Made by a program: the position numbers and the translations under genes
Shown here: piece after piece, positions 1 to 12,010 of the stretch
How the letters are laid out: each line of letters opens with the position of its first letter
Numbering within the stretch: the first letter of the stretch is position 1
Source of the DNA: Tetracentron sinense
Taxonomy: Eukaryota; Streptophyta; Magnoliopsida; Trochodendrales; Trochodendraceae
Assembly (NCBI GenBank): GCA_015143295.1
Contig: CM026555.1
Span: 620,001 to 684,000 of the forward strand
Direction: 5' to 3'
DNA length: 64,000 bases
The notes under the pieces: model-generated
The model's database searches: none
What the model was told of the DNA's origin: nothing
Seen by the model: only the letters and a program-made list of their open reading frames with translations

Positions 1-1866
1 GGATTTTTTGCTCGCCCTCCTTCTTTTTCATGCTGATAAAGAATCTCGTTAAAATCCCCCACCCACAGATGACTACTATGCAAGGGTGTGAGACTTTTAA
101 GTTTTTCCCAAAACTGGTATCTATTGCTTGTTTCTGCTGGTCGTAGACTAGAGATAACTGAGGGTAAATCATTTAGCTGTTTTTTGAAATTTGAATACCG
201 GGTAATCTAGACTTGTTTGATTAGATAGGGCCTTTTGTTTTGTTGTTGTTTCTAGTATCTGTGTTGTAGGTACAAAGGTTCCCTTTTCCCAAGCTTTGGA
301 TTTTCTCCATACACCTTCTTCATTAAATGGGAATGCATGTGAGATGTCATTTGTGTTCGTACTCCTACTCGTCAACAGGATTATAGTCAAGTCCTTTTTT
401 TTTTTTTTCATTTAAAAAAAAAAAAAACTTTAATCATGAATTTGATCAAGCAAACACAGATATTTTTTAAAATGTTATGGGTCTGTACTTCGTAATGATA
501 TTCCCTATTTCTCCCTCTTTGAAAAAAATAACAGATTGAAGTCTGTATCAATTAATGTTATCAATCTCACAAGAATTGTGACAAATTCAACGACTAAAAT
601 GAAACATAAAAATTAAAAAAATTAAATTAAAAGTTTATATTGGCATGATAGCGATTATCACAATTCACACATACCCGGGCAGCCCGTCGATCCATCTTGA
701 ACAACAGATTTTAACCATGTAGAACAGTTATGCAGGATTTCTATATCCTATAATACTGCCGGGTTGATGGTCTGAACGGTTCGACTACCCAGTCGGGTCC
801 AGGTTTCAAAGCACTATGCCCACGTACATACAACATGTATGCATCATCAAATGTTTCATTAAATAGATGGGGCTAAGACCTACCTAACCCTTATCAGGCT
901 TCAAAGCTGCACACAGTATTTTTCACATGCACACTTTGGCTTAGTGAAAATAATCACCTCCTCGGTCGGTGACGCGAGGAGGGGCGTCTCGGCTCCCATT
1001 TTCTAGCCATGTGTCCCCCTTCTAACTTATTTAACTGTGGTTTAGATTCATCTACCCTTAGGGTTCACCCACCCATCTACCCTTGGTTATTAGAAAAATA
1101 AAATAAAAAAATTAACTAAAGGGTTAAAAAAAAAACTAACCCTAGTTAATGGGAGGTGAAGGTCGGCTATGTGAGAGCGAGGAGGGATAGTCCCCTCCTC
1201 AGCCAACAAGGGGACTATTGCTCTTCGCTTATATAACTATTGAAGGCATATTATCATTACAAAAAAAAAAAAAACCTATTGAAGGCATTCATGTTAGGCA
1301 TTTGGAGCAGATACTAATCCAGCTAATTAACCCAAACATTCAAGTGAGATTACCAACGAAAATAAATATATTATATTAAACCAAAGCCGTCCATTTACAT
1401 TTCATCAACATCAATTATGGACCATAATTCCCGTCTGTAGACAACAGAGCCAGATTGATTCGCACTCTGTGTGTTTGATAGACTGCATGAAGCGATCTAC
1501 AAGATGGGGATATACATTTTGCCAGCTAGTTACCAACTGTTTGGTTCCCACCTTGTAAATTAAGGGTGAGGGGGCATAAACGACCACATTTCTTTCAGAA
1601 AATGACGGGTTTTACCTTGGCATTTGGCAATTGTACTTTTACTTTTAAGGAGGGTTTGGTTTTTTGTGTCTCTGCCTGGAAAGATTAAAAAGGTTAAAAC
1701 CGCCAATTTACCCCTCATCATTTAATAAGGCTCTTAATTTGGAACCGTGATCATCTGAGCCATATTCAATATGCGATAGGGCCTATTCATTGGCAATGCT
1801 GTTGCTGAAATGACAATTCTTCTCACGTAAGCTCATGTATTTTTTTTTGTCGTAGCTAATCATTTA
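1..1866. other. intergenic DNA, no gene seen
   Basis: AT-rich sequence with several homopolymer A/T runs. No ORF here has recognisable protein content. About 960-1,215 contains text similar to the arms of the Mutator-type MITE at 57,701 (stretches like 'CCTTAGGGTTCACCCACCCATC' shortened and diverged), so part of it is probably an old copy of that family, but I could not define its ends. Confidence 0.5.
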
Positions 1867-2001
1867 TGCTATGTTTGGTTGTCTAGAAATTAAGCAAAAA
1901 GATGGAAAAGAAAAGAAAATTTTTAATTTTTAATTGTGTTTTTTAGAATTTTCTTTTCTTTTCCATGTTTTTGTATATTTTCTCGGCAACCAAACATAGG
2001 G
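1867..2001. mobile_element. PIF/Harbinger (Tourist-like) MITE
   Basis: A 135-bp element with terminal inverted repeats built on CTATGTTTGGTTG at the left and CAACCAAACATAG at the right, flanked on both sides by TTA, the 3-bp target duplication of PIF/Harbinger elements. The interior is A/T-rich and non-coding. A second copy lies at 48,140-48,286 inside a copia LTR, where the empty site can be read. Confidence 0.75.
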
Positions 2002-2596
2002 TTAAGATTAGTGGGTTGAGCTCACTAAACCCCTAGTCTCACCCTCCACGAACCACCTATACATTATGAAATGATTAAAGCACTCTCCAAGTGGTTGGTA
2101 GAGGATGAGAGTATATGTTGACTGAGAGTAGGGCTAGCATTCCTCGGGTTTTTAGTAAGTAATGGTGAGTGGTGAGTGGAGTTCCTGTTGGCCAAAATCC
2201 TCCCTCCACCAGGGGCACACCTTGCCATTTGGAGCAAGAGGTTTGAAAATGAATGGTCTTATATTCCAGAAGTTGATGGGAGAGAGAAGCAAGCATATGA
2301 CAGGTTTGTCCCATCCCAGAGCTTCTCAGTTTGATGATCAGACGCTTTCCGATCTCTTCATGCTTTTACAATCCCCTTGGGAGAAAAGTCTATGGAATCA
2401 GCATAAGATTAGGATATCCCTCGATGCAATCCATCAAATGTTAGATCGCAAAGCATCCATTAATGTTACTGTGGAAGATCCTAGCGGTCATAAAAGGGCC
2501 CTCTTTTGGTCGTTAAGATATGTACCAAGCAGTTAGGGTTATCGATACAATGTCCCTGGCAATCCAGAGGCTGGTCCGGTCCAACATTTGGATGGT

Positions 2597-2598
<2 letters not shown>
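2002..2598. other. intergenic DNA, no gene recognised
   Basis: An open frame of about 124 codons (2,162-2,536, plus strand) is present, but it matches no family I recognise and has no exon or promoter context. I do not call it a gene. Confidence 0.4.

Positions 2599-2646
<48 letters not shown>
2599..2646. repeat. (TA)n microsatellite
   Basis: An uninterrupted TA dinucleotide tract of about 24 units, read directly. It abuts the segment bounded by an inverted CGATGCACGGGT motif. Confidence 0.95.
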
Positions 2647-2647
<1 letters not shown>

Positions 2648-3400
2648 TAAGTAAAAACCTCGTGCGATGCACGGGTGCCACCAAAGCTAAGACAACTGGA
2701 TCAAAACTTCGTTGACCTGAATAATTGAATGCACACATAAGAAAGTATGATTATGGATCCTAAAAAGGGCGAGACAGGATGACAGACCTGCAAATTATGT
2801 GATTACAGCGCAACATTATTGTTCAATACAAAATGTTTAAGATGCAACAACAAATAGACAACATGCATAACATAGAGTACTGACCATCTGAGTGAACTTT
2901 GGTTATGGTAGTACGCTATTCCACGACGTTGAAGTGGAAGGAAATGCACATTTGGATCCTGCTCTTAACTACAAAGCAAGAGAAACCAAACCAAAGAACA
3001 CCCTTATTTAATACTCTATATGAAGAGGCATGACATAATAACCAACACACGCCAAAAAACCAAATGACCCATGATCATTGATCAACAACTCATGATTGAT
3101 TCCAAAACCATCTAATCGATTACCAACCTCGATCATGGTTCTATCAACGGTAAGCTTTGTGAGGGTGATGGTCCAGTTTATCAATGGATAAGATGTTCCA
3201 CTCTCTCTTCAATGGTAGTCATCCAATTGGAGATGATATGGCACCTTGCTCCGATGACCAGTGCTGAGACCCAATAGCCATTGTAACCAATAACACCATT
3301 GCCATGGCAATCAATGTATTTTGTGCTTTATGATGCTGTTAAGATGCACAGTGAAGATAGTAATAAGCATTGACCCGTGCATCGTGTAGGAAATAAAACG
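2647..3400. repeat. unclassified segment bounded by a 12-bp inverted motif
   Basis: CGATGCACGGGT at 2,665-2,676 and its exact reverse complement ACCCGTGCATCG at 3,373-3,384 bound about 0.7 kb of non-coding DNA that starts just after the TA tract. Such 'GTGCATCGCACGG' words are common at the ends of non-autonomous plant elements, but I found neither a clear target duplication nor a diagnostic Helitron terminus. Confidence 0.35.
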
Positions 3401-3523
3401 GCAGAAAATGCTAGCCTCAAACCATTATTCAGCTCTTTATCTCTCAACGTATAAAAAAAAACCTTGTATTGAGAATTTAAAAGAAGCCAAGGTGGGCCTT
3501 CTAAAGTAAAACAAATACCTTAG

Positions 3524-3742
3524 GGCAGAAAATTTACTCTGTTGCTCACCAGAGTATCCCTTTAGTGAGCAACCCCATCAATGGACATGTGGTAAGAAAA
3601 AAAGAAAAAAATATTAAATAGAAAGAAGTCAAAAAAAGGCAGAAAAAACTTTTGACTTCTCTCCAGATGTCGTTTTTTTCGTGGTGATGCCGTTGCTAAC
3701 CAGAGGGATACTCCTGGTGAGCAACAGAGTAAATCTTTTGCC
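3524..3742. mobile_element. Mutator-type foldback MITE
   Basis: A 219-bp element. The left arm reads GGCAGAAAATTTACTCTG and the right arm is its near inverted copy; both continue into TTGCTCACCAG. The flanks are ATACCTTAG (3,515-3,523) and ATAGCTTAG (3,743-3,751), eight of nine bases the same, as expected for an aged 9-bp Mutator-like target duplication. The interior is non-coding. Confidence 0.65.
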
Positions 3743-3898
3743 ATAGCTTAGGTCTGATTTGTGTATGTTTAGATTGCCTCTTTAAAAAATAAATAAAAGG
3801 AATAGCAAATTTTTAAATAATAAAAACAGAGCACCAGCTCCTTCCTCTTTCGAGATCACAGCCACAGCCAATAGTGATTGAAGGCGCCAAGAGTTGAA

Positions 3899-4154
3899 AC
3901 ACACCCATATGTCGACACATGTCTCGGTTTACCCCTATTAACTGTGGTTAAGATTCTCTAATCCTTAGGATTCAATAACCTAACCTTGACTTTCTTAAAA
4001 AATATTTTTTAAAATTAACTCTGGTTAAGAACTTTTAACTCTTATTGTTAATATTTAAAAAAAAAACAAGGTTAGATTAGTGAATCCTAAGGGTTAGTGA
4101 ATCCTACCCATAATTAATACAGATTAACAGGGACACATTGAAATGTGGGGTGTG
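3899..4154. mobile_element. foldback MITE, probably Mutator-type
   Basis: About 255 bp whose two halves are inverted copies around an A/T-rich centre. Paired words include CCTTAGGATTC on the left and GAATCCTAAGG on the right, and AACCTTG/CAAGGTT. Possible degenerate 9-bp flanks are AGAGTTGAA and ATAGTTCAA (7 of 9 match). Arm content resembles the element at 57,701-58,092. Confidence 0.5.
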
Positions 4155-4699
4155 ATAGTTCAATTACATTTGACTGTGATTCAATCTCGCTTCTTTCAGA
4201 CCCTCTCTCTTCATTCAACCTCTCCCCACTCAAACCTTACAGATCTCCCCACTCCCCACCCTCTCTCTACATCCCTATTTCTTTTGCCCCACTCAAATCA
4301 CACCCTTCTCTTTCAAACCTTATATCCTAGTCTCTCGCTCCTTAATCTAAAAATCAAGAAACTTAGAGAAGTCAACAGAAAGTAAAGTTAAAACCTAAAA
4401 AACTGGAAATTAAAAGATCAACATTCACCTGTCTGATTTATCAAGATTTCGTGCAAGGTTGAATTTCCGCTTTACTCAATTTGAATTAATGGTTTTGATT
4501 ATAGGTAAAACATAGGCACTAATGGCTGTTTCCGTGATCTTGAGTTTGTTTATAGTATTTTGTAATTGATTATTCATTCATTCCATTTAGCTTATTATAA
4601 AAGAAGGGGCTGGTGTATTCGCTAATCTTGACTTCTTATTATAAAGGATTTGTTTGTCCAACAAGGTTTGCACGTACAGAACACTAATTAGCAATCATG

Positions 4700-5370
4700 A
4701 GTGATGATGATAGGGAGGACTGGATCTCAGGGATGTTAGAACCATAAGACTTTGTCTTGCAAATTAAACGAAGTTCTCTGTAAATTAGTCCTACCACTTC
4801 TAATATCTTTTTAGCCCTCTTATCCATACTTGGTTACGACTCTCCTCTATGAAAAAGATGCTATAGAGTTAGAAGAGGTGACTGCAACCTTGCTGTCGAA
4901 TGAAAATTCGAAGAAATCCAATCAATGAGAAAGAGACTAAAGTAGATGGCCTAGTTGCTAGAGGTAAGATGAACGAAGAAGCAGAGAATGAACGAGGCAA
5001 GTCTATATCAAAGTCTACATGTGAAAGATATAGAATCAAGTGCTACCACTGCAATAAATTTGGACACATCAAGAAGGATTGCCAAAAATTTAAGGAAGAA
5101 AAGGAAAACAGCAAGAATATAGATTGAGCAAGTATAACAGCAGGCTCGAATGACAATAGTGATGGTGATGCACTTTCAGTATTTACTCTTTCAGGTAAGA
5201 ATGATCTTCAAAATTCATGGATTCTTGACCGGTTGCTCATATCATGATATGTGTTGAAATAAGAGTTGGTTTGACACATATAACGATGGTGGTATTGAAT
5301 TGATGCAGTATGTAAGACAGTGGGAATCGAGACCATCAAGATAAAGATGTTTGATGGTAGCTAGGAGTCG
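4700..5370 (+). pseudogene. Ty1/copia gag-protease fragment
   Basis: Translation in several frames gives the end of a copia gag: an LVTTLL-like segment near 4,830, then a 'YEKDAIELEEVTATLLSNE'-type stretch. A CCHC zinc knuckle (C-x2-C-x4-H-x4-C, CYHCNKFGHIKKDC) lies at 5,041-5,082. Past a stop at 5,127 the frame resumes with ALSVFTLSGKNDLQNSWILD, the normal lead into the copia aspartic protease, where the DTG-type catalytic motif has decayed. The stops and frameshifts show it is dead. No LTR or primer site was found nearby. It is not the same copy as the minus-strand copia at 23.6-49.6 kb. Confidence 0.7.
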
Positions 5371-6169
5371 AAAAACAGTTATGCCGGACATACAGATCTT
5401 TCCAATATTTAAGCTGAAAGAATATAGACTTCATTTTAAATTCTATAAATGTATCCCCAACATCAGCAATCTGTTTTTACTTTCACTCTCTTCTTTTCAT
5501 TCGCCTTGCTCTTTCTCCATGAGAATTTGATCCTTTTAACATTTGTCAAAATTGTCTTCAACTTAACAACTTCAATGCTAACACAAACTCTTGTTGACCA
5601 TTAAATATCTTATTTATGAGTCGAGATGATTCCTTGGAAGGAATTTTTTTGTGCTCGTGATATATGATCTTATTACTTTGATTCAGTCTTTTTTGAACAT
5701 GTTTCATCACTGTATATTGGACAAGCATAATACCCTTTAATGGTGCAACCACTCAAATTTTCATATGCAGGAAAATCATTGATTGTCCACAATAATACAA
5801 TGTTCAAAGTAAATGATCATTATTTTTGAGCTTGTTTAATTAATGAGAGCTGAGTTTGAACAAACCACTACTCGTCTCATTAAAAGCTCGGCTCAATTTT
5901 ATATGTATATATAGATACTTAACCTACTAAAATATTTAAATATCATTACTTAATTTAAATACTCAAATCAAGTATATTTAGTATATATTAGTAAACATGA
6001 ATAGTACTAGTAGGTATGGCACGTGCAAGGCACATGCAGATTATATCCTAGGTTATTTTTCCTCCTTCAATAATTAATTGATATGTAGTTTAGAAAAAAA
6101 AACTACACTTTTCATCACATCATAAGGAATGAATGTTTTAACTTTTGGATCAATTTGAAATAAAAAAAT
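5371..6169. other. intergenic DNA, no gene seen
   Basis: AT-rich, many stops in all frames. I see nothing I can assign between the copia fragment and the Tat LTR. Confidence 0.4.
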
Positions 6170-8530
6170 TGTGAGCGTGGGATTTTATTGCCTTTCCTTC
6201 CTAGCTGGGCCCTGCGAAGGAACGAAGCTAAAACAACCTTTTAGCTCTCACTGGTTGATTAAAAGTCACCACCTATCTTATCTGGGGAAATAGGACCCGA
6301 GTGAATGGATAGAGACCTACGATCTCGGTCAAAATCTAGACAAGTGATTCATTTGAGCCTCGGGGAAGGTGTTAAGCATCCCGGGACCCCCTTCTAAGAC
6401 GGTTACTTACTCCCTAGGTATAGACCAAATAAGGTAATATTAAGAAAAATGCTTATGTGATTAGGGCATGCTAACCCAAGAAGGAGAAAATACTAAACTA
6501 GGGTCAAACCTGAGTTGGGTTGCCTACATACCTACCAAAGTGGGATCAGACCGGGTGTAGTTCATGCGGTACCTTAGACCGTACCAGGGCTAGGAGGTGT
6601 GTGTATGTGCACCAGAGTGACTTAGGGTTAGCCGGAGAGGCTAGGGTTGATTAACCGAGTAGGCTAAGGTTTCACCGGAGTGGCTAAAGTTGAGTTTTGC
6701 ATTTTCGTATTTTTTTTGGATTTGTTTTTTTGGGAATTTTTAAAAGTTAGTGGATTAACTAGGGCTAAGGTGGATTAACTGGGGTTAGGTTTAACCCGGG
6801 TTAAGGTTTGGGGTCAGGTTAGAATCTGAAAGGGGGACTAAAGGCAATTACAGGGCCTAGACTGTCCTCCTTCAAGGTTTGGGCCCTTAGCAAATCCCAC
6901 TATTTTAAGGAACAGAAATTGGTAGTAATCTCATTCCCGCCAATTCTATTTCTTCACATAATGGAATTGGCGGTACTGGTATTGCCGTTAATTCTAGTAC
7001 TTACATAAACAGTGACTTTGTAACCATGGGGGAAGACAGGTGAAGATACCAGAGGGTCCCTGGACCATTAGGTAGGCTCTGAGCCTTGTTACAGACATTA
7101 GGCCAGGCTTGGGGGAAGTCTACAGAGGAGTTTCTTTACAAAGAAAAACAAACTCCAGAATATCGGTAAACTCAGTACCAACATTCTGGGGTTCTTATTA
7201 TTTTTTGGAATTATGGCTAAGACTAGAGGCCTGATGGACTGGGGCAGGTCAGGGCTAATACAGGAGGATCAAGAGGACTGAGCTTCCCTAGACTGGACCA
7301 GGGGCCAACCAGAGGGGCCGGGCAGCACTGTTATGGACAAAGGTCCAGAATGGCGGTAATATCAGTACCACCATTCTGAATTTCTCCCAGATCTTGCATT
7401 TTCTCCCATAGCTTTGAGCCATGCTTCTTTCATGAGCTTCCTCATGAGCCTGATGTGCCTTAGAAGGTTTAGGAGCTAACTTTGCATATCTAGACTCATA
7501 TCCCCAAATAACTCTCCTTTTAAGAAGGTCCCCTTGCCTATAGAGAAGGCAAGGGTACCATCCTTCTTAGAGATTATAGCAAATGCAATTCCCTAGAAGT
7601 GGACTAGGGGTGCAAGGGATGAAAACATAAAGGGAATAGATGGTGGGGGAGAAGTCCTACCCTCTTTCTTCAAGCATCAACAATGGATAGTGATGGTGAC
7701 CACGTGTGAGTGACCATATAAGAGACAGGAGCCAAGCCTTTCCCTCTAGTTCAGCTCAACACTAGTGGACTAAGGTTCCTTGTGCTAAAGACTGGAGATT
7801 TCAGATTTTATCAGAGGTTTCCATAGAGGTTTTTTTGAATTGGGAGGATGATTTTTTTTTTTTTGGAAGTTAAGCTGGGAATTGGGAGGATGATGCTTGT
7901 GAAGGGGTAGTATTTATGGAATTTGAGAGCAAGGGTAAGCTTGGTAAATCGGAGAGGGGTAGTTTGGACAGGGTGGTGTTATTGGGAGTCAACCTGGAGG
8001 GCTCAGGGAGTGCAAAACTCAGTTTTACACATTCTTCAAGAATAGCGGTAGAGCTAGTACTGCCATTCCTGGATTAGGCTAAAATGGAAATGGCGGTAAT
8101 AGTTGTATCGCCATTTAAGGATTTTCTTTTCTCAGAATGGGCCTGACCATCTTGGTTTGAGTCTGCACGCACTGTAGCTAATCATCAATAAGGTAATGTC
8201 GATAATGTTATTACCGACATTCATGAACTTTTTCAAAATTTGAATTTTCATGTGCCCTCAGGGTTGGTTAAGGTCTGTGGGCCCATGGGGTATCTAGTTA
8301 CAATTTTTATGCCCTGGGCCTTAGGTTTTGATTTTAACTGGGCCTTGGGCCTATGGCTAGGTTTAGGATTGTTTTAGAGCTAGGCTAGGGCTAGGTTAGG
8401 GTCAGATCAGGGTTAGGGCAAGGCTTGGTCAGTGTTAGGCCAGGGTTAGGGTTAGGTCTAGGTCAAGGTGAAGGTTTGGGTACAGAGCTTAAAGAAGAGA
8501 GAACGTGGGTATAAAAATGGGGTTCTTATA
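6170..8530 (-). mobile_element. 3' LTR of a second, older Tat-type gypsy element
   Basis: In plus-strand reading it begins TGTGAGCGTGG and ends GGTTCTTATA, matching in order and content the ends (TGTGAGCACGG ... GGTGCTTACA) of the LTRs at 24,842-28,359 and 41,900-44,872. Shared internal text includes the 'GGGGAAGGTGTTA(A/G)GCA(T/C)CCC' block (6,363-6,385) and the 'CTACGTACT'-type block. The right end is followed immediately by the same polypurine tract and hairpin as in the 20-kb Tat element, so this is the 3' LTR of a minus-strand copy. Length is about 2.36 kb against 2.97 kb in the younger element, and it is clearly more diverged. The left target duplication cannot be paired because the other end of the element is missing. 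Confidence 0.7.
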
Positions 8531-8574
8531 GCTGCTTCTCTTTGTCGGAGAGTGTTAGCAGTTGAACGACAAAG
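8531..8574 (-). promoter_or_regulatory. polypurine tract and adjacent stem-loop of Tat copy 2
   Basis: Directly beside the LTR end, the minus strand reads AAAGAGAAGCAGC, the plus-strand DNA primer (polypurine tract) of the element. CTTTGTCG (8,540-8,547) and CGACAAAG (8,567-8,574) form a perfect 8-bp stem. The same stem sits at the same place in the 20-kb Tat element although the loop has diverged. Confidence 0.55.
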
Positions 8575-8714
8575 ACTGAAATCATCTTATTTTTTCACCA
8601 AAGAGATATATTGGATGAGAGTGGCGAGGCCACAGATGAGATGTGACATAATTCAAGGGTTACCGGCCTGATGAAGCTGGGGCTTCATGCATTGCACAGC
8701 TTGACAGGTAGGAG

Positions 8715-9275
8715 AGGATAACGGTCAGGGTTGGTCAGAGACACACTTAAGGATTGGTCGAAGACTCCATTCAGGATCAGTTAGAGGACACGTGTTAGGG
8801 AGATGAGAAACATACTCAGGATTAGTCGAAGACACACTCGGGACTAGTTGAAGACACGCTCAGGGTCGGTCGAAGGATACACTCAGGATTGGCCAGAGAA
8901 CACATGTTGGGGAGATGGGAGTCGCACTCGAGATTTGGTTGAAGACACACTCAGGATTGGTCGAGTACATGCTCAGGGTCGGTCGAAGGCGTGCTTAGGA
9001 TTGATCGAAGACGTGCTTAGGATTGGTCGAAGATGTGCTTAGTATTGGTCGAAAATACACTTAAGATATTGGTCGAAGGACACACTTAGGATTGGTTGAG
9101 GACACACTCAAGATTGGTCGGGGATGTGCTCAGGATTGGTCGAAGACATACTCAGGATTGGTCGAAGGACATACTCGGGATTGGTTAGGGACACACTCAG
9201 GATTGGTCGGGGGAGACATTCAGGATTGGTCAAAGACACTCAGGATTGGTCAGATGACACACTCAGGATTTTTCG
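8715..9275. repeat. minisatellite, about 24-27 bp unit, in the Tat 3' UTR
   Basis: About 20 imperfect tandem copies of a unit built on CAGGATTGGTCGAAGACACA. Length and sequence vary between copies. It lies in the 3' untranslated tail of Tat copy 2, in the position where the 20-kb element has its 158-bp satellite. Short open frames through it are by-products of the repeat. Confidence 0.85.
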
Positions 9276-9396
9276 AAAACAGAGGTTCTTGCTAGGGATT
9301 ATGGCATGTCCACAGAGGCGCTAGCTGGGAAAATTTTCATGCTCACTATGGTACTAGCTGAGGAGGTTAATTAGAGCGTGATGCAATTGGGATGTA

Positions 9397-11550
9397 TGTT
9401 GGATATATATGCCCCAAAAGCCAATAAGAGACTTTTCTATGTTGATTAAGCAAGCATCATATTCACACAACCAACTATAAAGGGTATTTATATTAATTAC
9501 TGTCTTATTTGATGATGACATAAAGTTCCATAGGTAACATTGTAGGAAAATCATGCAAAGGTTGCAAGGAGATATGAATTTCTGGTTCCTTGTAAACCTA
9601 ATATTGTTCAAAGCCTCTAGAGTACTGGTTGGGCGTCGTACTTCATCATGGCTTGCACATGTGTAGTTATATGAGATAGTATGATGAATATCATTCACAG
9701 AGAGTGGTGACTCTTGACTAACATGTGAGTATATGTAGCAAGTACATAATGTTGAACGGGGTCACTAGTGGATACCCTATGGAATATACTGTCAGATTGT
9801 ATTAGGGTTATCAATTCGACAAATTCTCCTTAGACCTGAGAGGTTAACATCTTCTCAAATATTTGTCTACATGACTTTGATGTGTCAATCGACAATGTCC
9901 AATTCACAGGACTAACTCCGGGTATGTTGGGTCATGTCCACAATCATGTACACAATGTTTGGAGAAGTATGTAAACACTCAATAAGGAATCCACAACTCC
10001 TTAATTGGAGATGATGATATCAAGGTGATACTTGTTAAACGGAACTGTTAAATCCAGTACTGGTGCTTTTCGGTAAAATGATTTTTATCGAAGTTGATAT
10101 TTTTAATATGAAAAATTATATATAAATATATATGTCAATTTTTTTTTAATGTTTCTTCAAAAGCGTTTTGGAGGTTCAGTTCAATGAAAAATTAATCATG
10201 AGAAAGGGTTCTATTAATAAGCTAGGGACTAGACAGTGGAATTGTTCTAATCCTGGAAACTTACAAGTGATATCGGAATGTGAGAGGATTTATTTGTAAA
10301 TATATTGTGAGATGGTACTTACAAGCAATTCTCTACTTTCTGGAGGTTAGTCACATTGTGTTAATGGACATTAATGTGATTGGTGGAAGTCCAGGGACTT
10401 AGATAACATTCTATGATCTTATTGGAGTTTTAGGAAAGGTGTTTCCTAGTAACAATGCTTTAACTAAAAGGTTGAGTACTTGGTCCCCTAACCGGAAATA
10501 GGAGATCCCTTTAGATCTCACACACAAGGACCTTCTTAAATTATTTAATTTAATTATTAATTTAATTAATTAATTTCTCTAAGTAATCACTATATGGTAT
10601 AGTGAAGCTCTAAATGGTAAAATCACATTGGATGTGATAAACCAAATGGGTAAGACCCATTGGGGGTTTTGATAAAAGATCAAATAGTGACCTTTAGGGT
10701 TTAGAACCCTAAGGGGCGTGTGGGAGTGGGGCCCACCTAGGGTGGGATGCCCACTTCAAGAGGAAGTCTTGTTTAATTAGTTTCTAATTAATTAACACAT
10801 TATTGGATAAGGTTAGTTAGTTAGTTAGTTACTAATTAAAGATTCCCTATTTGTTAGAGATTCCATTAGTTAGTTACTAATTCAAGATTCCTTATTGTAT
10901 AAGGATAAGATTAGTTACTAATGGATAAGATTAGTTTCTTTTAAGATTAATCCTAATTGGATTAGGAGAATAATCAAGAAAGTAAACTATTAAGGAATCC
11001 TAATTGGATTAGGATAAGGTTGAGGAATTGCAATTGGATTACAATTCAAGCAACCAATGGGAAGCCTATATAAAGGAGTGGACATCCAGCCCTTTAGATA
11101 TAATTCTCCAGAGTTTTTTCTCCTCTCCCTCTCCTCAAGTTCATGCCCAACCCTCTTCCCCTTTGAGGGTCCTTTTGTTTGGTTTCTTGATCTTGATTAT
11201 CAAGAACAAGTTCTTTGAAGATCAAGATTGGATTTTGTTTTATCAAGAAAAGTTCTTGAATAAAAAAAAAGAAGAAAAGATTAAAGAGCATGAAATTTGG
11301 AAGGGTCATTAGCTTCCATTAGAGAAAGCTTTAAAGGAAAAAGAAGGTTCGTGTGAATCGATAGGAGACTTGACACTTGTGAAGTTTTGAGAGTACTATT
11401 CTAACGTGGATTTGACTTAACAATTTCAAAGTCGCAAAGGTAATTGTTATTCCAACCTTCATTGAATAAAATCAATTAGAATCTTAGTCAAATCTTAGGA
11501 TTCAATGTATGCCCCCCAAGAACTGTTTTTCTAAATTAAAAAGGCTTTCA
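9397..11550 (+). mobile_element. copia solo LTR with perfect target duplication
   Basis: A 2,154-bp sequence beginning TGTTGGATATATATGCCC and ending AAAAAGGCTTTCA. It is flanked on both sides by ATGTA (9,392-9,396 and 11,551-11,555). It is the same LTR family as 47,251-49,571 in opposite orientation: the final part, for example TATGCCCCCCAAGAACTGT, matches the reverse complement of the start of that LTR. No internal copia sequence is attached, so recombination between two LTRs has left one. Within Tat copy 2 it separates 8.5-9.4 kb from 11.55-12.0 kb. Confidence 0.9.
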
Positions 11551-12010
11551 ATGTATACAACTTGAATGCAACTCACGGTGGATGCAAATTGAATACAACT
11601 ATTGTGTGTGCAATTTGAATGTAATTGCGATGCGTGCGACTTGAATGCAACTAGGGTGTGTGCAACTTGACTGCAACTACAGTGTGTGCAACTTGAATGC
11701 AACTGTGTTGTGATGGGAAAGTGATATCTTCCCATGACTCAGCCTTGCCACTATTGGCCTGGGTACAGTCCCTTGAATTTTCCTTGTTATTCTGCTAGGG
11801 CAACTGATGTTGGTGAGGGTCAATACAACTGGATAGTGAAACCAAAGATTTTGAAAACTCTTTTGAATTTTAGGGAAAATGGTTAAAGACCTTTTGTAAA
11901 ACTTAGATTTTATTGGAAAGATGCTTTGTAGTTTACAGGTTTGCTTGGAGGTTGCCTTTGTTAGGCTTTGCTGGGGATTAGTTTTGAAAATCCCTATTCA
12001 ATGATTCCTT
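11551..12010 (-). mobile_element. continuation of Tat copy 2 3' UTR
   Basis: After the solo LTR the Tat tail resumes. A second minisatellite occupies 11,556-11,712 (unit about 28 bp, built on GTGTGTGCAACTTGAATGCA, five to six copies). Then text such as 'TTCCCATGACTC' and 'AGATGCTTTG' corresponds to 29.8-30.0 kb in the 3' UTR of the 20-kb element. The segment stops where the next LTR begins at 12,011. No coding sequence of this Tat copy survives in the window. Confidence 0.55.

Noticed and set aside
2162..2536. 124-codon open frame at 2,162-2,536
   Set aside because: No family recognised, no promoter or exon context, surrounded by MITEs and a microsatellite.
8715..9275. CRISPR-like array of repeats
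   Set aside because: Plant nuclear context; units are contiguous and diverged without unique spacers.
8848..9324. Tandem short ORFs with Gly-Leu-Val-Glu-Asp-type repeats
   Set aside because: Produced by the 24-27-bp minisatellite.
11028..11312. 94-codon ORF within the solo LTR
   Set aside because: Lies in the non-coding copia LTR; a shorter relative in the LTR at 47.5-47.8 kb reflects shared LTR sequence, not a gene.
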